A DNA stretch of 64,000 bases from Orientallactaga sibirica (taxonomy: Eukaryota; Chordata; Mammalia; Rodentia; Dipodidae), in NCBI GenBank assembly GCA_036365145.1, contig JAEOAD010000004.1, positions 54,186,001-54,250,000 on the forward strand, read 5' to 3'. The notes below the pieces were generated by a model, which was not told where the DNA came from, ran no database searches, and worked only from the letters and a program-made list of their open reading frames with translations. This document shows, in pieces, positions 57,561-64,000 of the stretch (its first letter is position 1; every line of letters begins with the position of its first letter). The translations under genes and the position numbers were made by a program.

Positions 57561-57633
<73 letters not shown>
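57561..57633 (+). repeat. (GT)n-(GA)n compound microsatellite
   Basis: About 17 GT units followed by about 19 GA units. Confidence 0.97.
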
Positions 57634-57638
<5 letters not shown>

Positions 57639-57753
57639 GTATGTATGTTTCTCCTCAAATGTAGTTATTTGTCGTGGTTTCATCTTACAATCACTGGGAT
57701 CATTTGAACCCTTTCAGAAAGAATAAGAGGTGCTTCTTTGTGAAAGTGAAACT

Positions 57754-57938
57754 TGGAGCTGAAGAGATGGCTCAGGTATTCAAGATGCTTGCTTGAAAAA
57801 CTTGATGGCCCCAGGGTTGATTCTCCAGTAACACAGAAAGTCAGATGCACAAAGTGGCACATGTATCTGGAGTTCATTCACAGCAGCAAGAGGCCATGGC
57901 ATGCCCAGTCTTGCCCATTCTTTCTCTCAAATAAATAG
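57754..57938 (+). mobile_element. B2-superfamily (DIP-like) SINE
   Basis: Sense: 'ggagctgaagagatggctca', 'gatgcttgcttgaaaaactt', 'cagatgcacaaagtggcaca', 'tctctcaaataaatagat' tail that runs into a GATA microsatellite. Confidence 0.92.
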
Positions 57939-58021
57939 ATAGGTGATAGATAAGTAGATAGATGTTATTTATATAGCTAGATAATGATATGACAGATTTG
58001 ATAGATGATAGATAGATAGAT

Positions 58022-58065
<44 letters not shown>

Positions 58066-58066
58066 T

Positions 58067-58114
<48 letters not shown>
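57935..58114 (+). repeat. (GATA)n microsatellite, interrupted
   Basis: GATA/TAGA units over about 180 bp, imperfect at the left and nearly pure at 58020-58114, growing out of the SINE's A-rich tail. Confidence 0.96.
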
Positions 58115-58115
<1 letters not shown>

Positions 58116-59539
58116 AATCAATGATTAATTTGAATTTTGGAGATAGAATCTATAGAAGCCAACATGGCCACTAACAATTGACAAACAATGACCAAGTCTC
58201 ACAATCAATTAAACTAAACCAGGTTTCACATGTCAGACACTATGGATTGAACCATATTTTCTCATTTGGTTTAGTTGATTTATTTGCAAATGAGCAAAAT
58301 GATGCATTAGAGAGGTTAAGAAAGATGCTGAACTAATAGAAACTGGAGATGGGATGGAAGAATTATTTAAGTTTAGGTGCTTAAGGTTCACTGTCACTAC
58401 CAAACTTAGAAACTTATTCAGCATTTCAATCATTCATTTATTCAACCATCATTTATTAAGTGTCTATTATATACGAGAATTTGGAGTAAACATGGTTCAT
58501 TCATAGAACATCGATAGCTCTTGTGGCTGGAAAACCATTGGCTATGAGGTTCCAGACAACAGTTGTATTTAGAAACTTCAGAGCAGCTCTACAATGGAAC
58601 CTTACTTGCATTATTCTCTAGGTGGACTTTGCAGTTGCAAAACTCCAGTAGGTTTGTCTGGCTAATAATTAATGCAAAGCTAGGTTTTGGCAAAGAAAAT
58701 GTCCTTCTCAAAGAGGAGTAAGTATTTATCACCTGCCAGAGGATTTGTTAACATGTATAGTGACAATATATAGAACAGTTTATACCTAATAAAATGACTG
58801 ATTCAAGTAAACCAATTGAATGGGAATTATTGCCTCAAGATAAGAATCAGAGCTACTAAATGATCATAGCTTTAGATTTATTTTCCATAGGCATAAATAT
58901 TTTCTGCTACTGTTGCTAGACTCCTAGCACAGGGTGTTCTGATGGAATAAGGCTTTATTTAGTTAAATGACATATTTCTTTTGTCTTTTCTGTTGGGATC
59001 CATTTATTGTACGGATTTGATCCAAATTTGTATAGTCAGTGGGATGAAAGGCTTATAAAAGTGGAATGTATCCTTCTGAGACCTTCATTAAATATTCAGC
59101 ATATATTAATGGAATTAAACATTAAACTCATTCCAGAAAATTAAAATAGGCAAAGTCATCTATTGGTGGTTGAGATTTTTGTACTTCAAAGCTTATATAT
59201 GTAATTACAGGAAAGATATTGGGCAATGAAAGCTTTTTACTTTGGGAGACAAAACTGTGGAGTGAAGTCTGTGATGTAAGAACACAAACATTTCCACACA
59301 GAAAAGTGCACTGACTAGTGGGATTTGGATGCCACATTTGATTTTTGAGTCCTGTTCAGAAATGTTAGTGAGATATTCTCTCCTACCAGACCTAAAACAA
59401 AGAATGGTCTCATTTCATAAACCAGCACTTTCAATGTTACTTTCTTTATAATTCAGGGAGGCAAGAAGACTAAAAATATAACTTATCCTTTATATTTGCA
59501 TTTGGAACTAATTGGTTTGCATTTTCAAAAGCAAGGTGT
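58115..59539. other. Single-copy DNA
   Basis: About 1.4 kb. 58430-58490 ('cattcatttattcaaccatcatttattaag') looks like a short ancient L2/MIR end in antisense. No gene seen. Confidence 0.5.
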
Positions 59540-61440
59540 GAGTGGAGGGTAACAGAATTAATCTAATCCCATTCTTACTTGATCGAACCTTCTTTGAACA
59601 GCTAGCATCATCAGTGAAAAGCTGTCACAACCCTCAGATCTGATAGCAAGGGCTGGCCACAAGCCTTAACAGGCAATGAACCAGCCAGCACATTCAATTT
59701 TAATTAAACCCTCATGCCAGAAAAGAGAGCTTTGGAGGAATGCAAGCTTTAGAGGTGCCATGTGTCCATGGTATTACTCTATATTCACAGGGCCATCTGA
59801 CATAACTGCAGCTGCTGTGGATGTTTAACTGACCAATTAAAAGAGTCTTATCATTTGACTCCTGCCCAATATTTGCCATAACTACAAAATGATCTGAAAA
59901 TTATGCATACCTGTATGGCTGCTTTTCTCCTGAGAGGTGAGACTTTCTTCCAGAATTGCTGTCTCTCATAAATTTAGGCCAACTCTTCTTTTTTCAGTAT
60001 CCTGTCAGAAGCAATAAATGAAAAGTAAACCATTCCATTTGTGTTGCAAAATCACCAAGGACTCAGAGGTAATGTTTTTACCCCAGTTCCAAAGAGGCTA
60101 GAAGAGGCCAATTACAGCTGTCGAAGGAAAGCTGGACTCTGTCTCTTCAGGTAATAAGATCTGCCAAAATTCACCATCTGCACCTCAGTTGCACAATTGT
60201 TATCAAATTGCATTTCTCATAAAGGAATTAAAGAAAAATTGAATCACTCTCTATGTAGGTCCAATTCCTCTAGTGTTAATTGCATTTTTCTATACCATCA
60301 TAACTACAAAGAGCAAGGATACCTGTGATCTGCTCTACTCTTAAATTCTGGCTGGAGGAGGAGCCTTATGGCAGCCATGCTGTAGTTTTCACGTCTTTCT
60401 AGTTACCGCAGAAAAGCAGCAACAAGAGGCCTGATGTTATTGGAGCTATTTGTCCTGTGTTGGGGATCAGATAAATCTTTTTAAAGGAAAGGAAAGAAAA
60501 GAGAGAGGGGGGAGAAAACAGATTTTTTGGCTTGTCATATATTTTTGCCTCTGATCCATAACTTGGTGCTATGGATAAAGGACAGAATTGAGAAGCAATA
60601 GCTTTTATTAACATCATGTTCCTGAAAAGGTTCACCAAAGGTCTTTCTTGGCTGTAATATTTCAGCTTACAGCACAATGAAGAAAGGCCAAAGAGAACTG
60701 ACTAAAGTGAAAGTGTGCCTGAAATAAAGGCAAGTCTCTATGCATAATAGTCCATTTACCTGTTTGACTTAGTGATCTTTAGCTTTTTCACTGAGCCAAC
60801 CCACTGTCAATCAATCCATCCTTCCAGTGGTAGTTTTAGTAGAAGCCCCCTCTCCTACTCAATCTAGGTGACTGGGGTGGAGGTAATTGTACACTTGGCT
60901 TCAATAAGGTGCATGTAGACTTTGGCAATAGAAGTATTAACTTGCCTGCCAGTTTTGAATGCAGAAGCTTGGAATGCTCAAATGTTTCAAGAATAGATAA
61001 TTTGTATTTATTGAAAAAAAAAAAAAACATGCCAGATGAGATGTTAACTACACCTTTAAAAAACATATCAACAAGACTAGAATGCCTACTATCAAGCAGG
61101 TGTTATACCCCCAGAAGTCTTATTTATGAAAGAGCACATTAATTTCAATGATGTATAAACTCATTTACCCATGCAAATTAGTCCTTGGATGCAAGTTTAC
61201 ACACTGTTTATGAAAACTGGCCTGAACTTCTGCCGAGATCCTGTATGCAGATAGCCTTTTGTTGCCCACGACACAGCAGCCACTTTTAACTCATCACTTT
61301 CCTTTTCCTTTGAGTCATAAAATCCAGCTTCTATTGTGCCCCACTGTTCTCTTCTCCAGCGCTCAAGTCACCTTTAAATAAACAAAGTTATGCATGATTA
61401 CATCTCCTTAAAGGTGTCAGGGCACTACTTCATCACATGC
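59540..61440. other. Repeat-free block, candidate conserved noncoding region
   Basis: 1.9 kb with no L1, SINE, LTR or long microsatellite, in a window otherwise dense with them. It has factor-site-like words: TTTTAATTAAAC near 59698, CAGCTG at 60115-60120, and ATGCAAAT at 61171-61178. No sustained frame. The suggestion of an enhancer cluster is inference; conservation cannot be measured here. Confidence 0.3.
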
Positions 61441-61792
61441 TTTACCCATGTAAAAAGTTACAATGTATATCGTTCTACTAATTTGAAGATTAGCTTAGTA
61501 TTTGTGAGACATTAGGCTTAATCCCCATTGTAGAGGAAAAGCTAAGATTCTAGCTTCCCTTAAAAGTAATTGCAAAAAATTTAGAGCCCAACTTCTTGCA
61601 TGATATCTGTTGTGGGTTGCATTGTTTTCTGCAAAAAGATAAAATGAAGGATTAACATGCAGGCTTTATGAATGGGATCTTATTTGGAAGTTATAACTTT
61701 GAGGATATAATCAAGTTAAGATGAGGTAATCCAGGATTCAGGTGGGGCTTTATCTAATAACTAGCATGTTCATGAGAAGGGATATCTGAGAG
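61441..61792. other. Single-copy DNA, no feature recognised
   Basis: Short stretch between the repeat-free block and a B1-like remnant. Confidence 0.45.
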
Positions 61793-61880
61793 GAGCATAG
61801 TGGTACACCATCCCAATACAAGTATGCCTGAATCAGGAGCATCGTGGTCAATCTGGGTTATATAGTGAAAAAGAGAGAGA
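61793..61880 (+). mobile_element. Possible decayed B1-family SINE
   Basis: 'gagcatagtggtacaccatcc' then 'ggtcaatctgggttatatag' and 'gagagagag' resembles a heavily diverged B1/proto-B1 in sense orientation. Confidence 0.4.
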
Positions 61881-62093
61881 GAGGATGTGGTAGGTAGATT
61901 GGAATATGTGTCTATAAGAAGAGTACCAAGGGTTGCTATGACCAGGGGAACACAAGGAAGGATCCTCCCCTCTTGAAGAAAGACCATGGCTCTTTCAAGG
62001 CCTTGATTAACATTTCCTGTTTGCTGATTCTCCCAGCTTGTGAAGACCTAGGGTTATATTGTAGCAACAATGGGCTGCAAAGGACAAGGCTAT

Positions 62094-62477
62094 TGTGGTA
62101 GTTTTAATGTGATTGTTTAAATATATGGCCCTGCAGACTCAGACATTGAGCCCCTAACAGGTAGATCCCTGCTATAGGGGGAGAACACTGGGGGTGGATT
62201 TTGGAGTCCAGTTCTAAGGTGTGTTTGGGTGTGTTTGTGTTTAGTCCAGTCCTAAGGTGTGTGGAGAGCAGTTTGGGCCCTGGCAGTTCACACTTGCTAG
62301 TGTTGGTTTCTGCTGGCTGTTTGGTGGTGTCTCTCTGCTATTGATCTATGGAAGTGAGCCAACTTCTGCCATTGATGGTGTTCCCCTGGGTTTTGTAAGC
62401 CTCAAATAAACCCCCTTCTTCGCATAAGCAATGTCTGCTTGGATATTTGCCCCAGCAACATGAAGCTGATGGTAACA
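62094..62477 (+). mobile_element. Solo LTR, ERVL-MaLR type, with 5-bp TSD
   Basis: A 384-bp LTR from TGTGGTAGTTTTAATGTG to GATGGTAACA, flanked by gctat at 62089-62093 and 62478-62482. AATAAA at 62405-62410. It has an internal near-duplicate 'gtccag..ctaaggtgtgt' (62207-62227 and 62244-62261). Same family plan as 30629-31010 and the piece at 23315-23532. Confidence 0.93.
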
Positions 62478-62482
62478 GCTAT

Positions 62483-64000
62483 CCACCCTGGATGGGATTT
62501 GTCATTTTCTGTTCAAAGAGCTCAGGGAAGTCTCTGTCACTCTGCCATTTCTTAAACACCATGTCTCAATATCATTTGCTTTTTTCACCTTACATGGAAA
62601 CAGACTTTCATAATCATATACACATTGGTCCTCATAAGAATTTGGCTCTTCAGTAATTGATACTGCACTATGTGTATGTTGATATGTTAATTTCTGTTAT
62701 TTCACAGTTGTACATTTTCCTCATGGGTAAAAAAACTACAAATTAGCTTTTTAGTTTTGTTTCTGCTTTTTTAATGTAATTGTTGACATTTTGGATATTG
62801 ACTTTGTCTTAACTGAAAGCAAAAAGAAGGACATATCTAGGTTTTGATGTAGACATTGACATTTTGGGCTGGATAATTATTTATGCAGGGAGCTGCCTTG
62901 TGGCTTATATGGTATGTACCAGTACCTCAGGCCTCTTCTCACAAGCTACTGAAACTGTCTTATATTTTGAAAATTAGAACCCTAGACGATGTCAAATGTT
63001 CTGGAAGGGGAAAGTGAGGCTCAACCAAATCTCTCCCACTGAGACAAAGGGTCTTAGAATATTATACCTAACCAGTCTCAGTATTACACTCTACACAAAT
63101 GCCTTAAAAATCACTTGGAAAGTAATCCAGTAGGTTTTGGGAGGGTCCCAGCATATCTTAACCTTGTATTTCTGTGCAACTAGCTGTGAGGATTCTCTCC
63201 CTTTAGCTCATGACAAGAAATACTGAATGCATCCCATTTTCTCTTTGGTTATCCTACTTCAATAAGAAAATCACATTGCCATATAGATAAAATGTTTTGT
63301 TCCCCAGCTTGGTGTGTGCAATGAAAATGTTTGTATAAATGTTGACCAATGAGCAGATACCTATGTGAAACTTTTATAGAAGGTCATTAAACAAAGGACT
63401 TAGTCTTATTTAGTTTGTGTTATTTTTTTTTTTACTTTGATTAGTTTTATGGAGCCCTGGCAGCCAATCTGAGACATTTTACTAGTATTCAAGGATAAAC
63501 ACCCTAGAAATCTGGATCTTTGAAAAACTAGAAAGGACATATAATTTCAGAGCTGCTTCTCTTGGCATATTAATTCTGAGAAAAATAAATAAATTTTCAT
63601 GCTATTAGCATTACTCTTATTTTGTGTTTCCCAACACATGAGCTATGATTGACTTCTGTTTAATACATACCACATTTAAATTCTATGAAGCTTTCATAAA
63701 ATTTATTTAATGGTGATTTGCATTATTTAAGTATTGGCTAATTCATAGTTTTCTTTGAAGTTCCAAAACCATCAAATATGCATTTAGAGATCATGGCTAG
63801 TTCTAGAATGATTATTAAAAATGACTCCCACTCTGCTTTTTTGAGTGGTACTACTCTGATCATGAGAGAGTTATAACAATTGTATGAATAAGGACCTGAG
63901 GGTGTTTTCACCAAGTATTCCTTTCATCAAATAAAGTGATTCTAATACTCTTCAAAGACTCATCTTCTAGAAGTTAGGACACCTGTCTGAATGAAACTTA
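62483..64000. other. Single-copy DNA, no feature recognised
   Basis: About 1.5 kb, AT-rich, with a T run at 63424-63433. No L1, SINE or LTR recognised and no exon-like frame. Confidence 0.5.

Noticed and set aside
57935..58114. Regular GATA array as a CRISPR-like repeat
   Set aside because: Four-base period without unique spacers; a microsatellite in mammalian DNA.
1..64000. Bacterial or phage-type system (operon, toxin-antitoxin, defence island)
   Set aside because: Sequence content (L1, B1, B2-superfamily SINEs, MaLR LTRs, long microsatellites) is mammalian throughout, and no prokaryotic gene organisation is present.

Overview
This is mammalian, rodent-type nuclear DNA: AT-rich, with no open reading frame that looks like a host gene, and saturated with retroelements. 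The B1 (7SL-derived) SINE copies carry a recognisable internal variant (antisense 'gacctggaattcactatgtagtctcagggtggcc'-type core). The commonest SINE is a tRNA-derived, B2-superfamily element of about 190 bp. From memory of family diagnostics this pair fits a jerboa (Dipodidae, probably Jaculus, whose B2-type SINE is called DIP). The species call is inference, not a search result. I find no rRNA, tRNA gene, CRISPR, operon or convincing exon; the window is intergenic or deep intronic.

Layout. 1-4055: an antisense L1 ORF2 interrupted by a younger L1 with an inverted 5' part (955-3605). 4450-13853: a SINE, then a 4.5 kb unit present twice in tandem (4629-9157 and 9158-13853). The second copy has an extra B1 with a 12-bp target-site duplication (TSD) whose empty site is preserved in the first copy. 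14648-19695: one L1 insertion with a 13-bp TSD, carrying a 1.47 kb 3'UTR, a decayed ORF2 and, at its 5' end, GC-rich 83-bp tandem repeats that look like promoter monomers. 19776-23532: SINE, B1, an L1 whose inverted part is ORF1/endonuclease, and an LTR piece. 23640-25870: an old scrambled L1 with a SINE inside. 25990-36536: mostly single-copy DNA with SINEs, B1s and a solo LTR. 36590-38597: an L1 that stops in an (AT)n tract. 38598-58114: mostly single-copy DNA with SINEs, ancient MIR/L2 pieces, an LTR, an L1 3' end with clear TSD and several microsatellites. 58115-64000: largely repeat-free DNA with a candidate conserved noncoding block (about 59540-61440) and a solo LTR with 5-bp TSD.

Nothing here works as a pathway. 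What connects the features is L1 activity: L1 is the presumed source of the machinery that mobilised B1 and the B2/DIP-like SINEs, and several insertions keep TSDs that let the order of events be read. The most unusual items are the L1 5' tandem-repeat block inside TSD-bounded L1, the tandem duplication with its filled/empty B1 site (possibly a false assembly duplication of two haplotypes), and a 60-bp isolated scrap of L1 reverse-transcriptase sequence.
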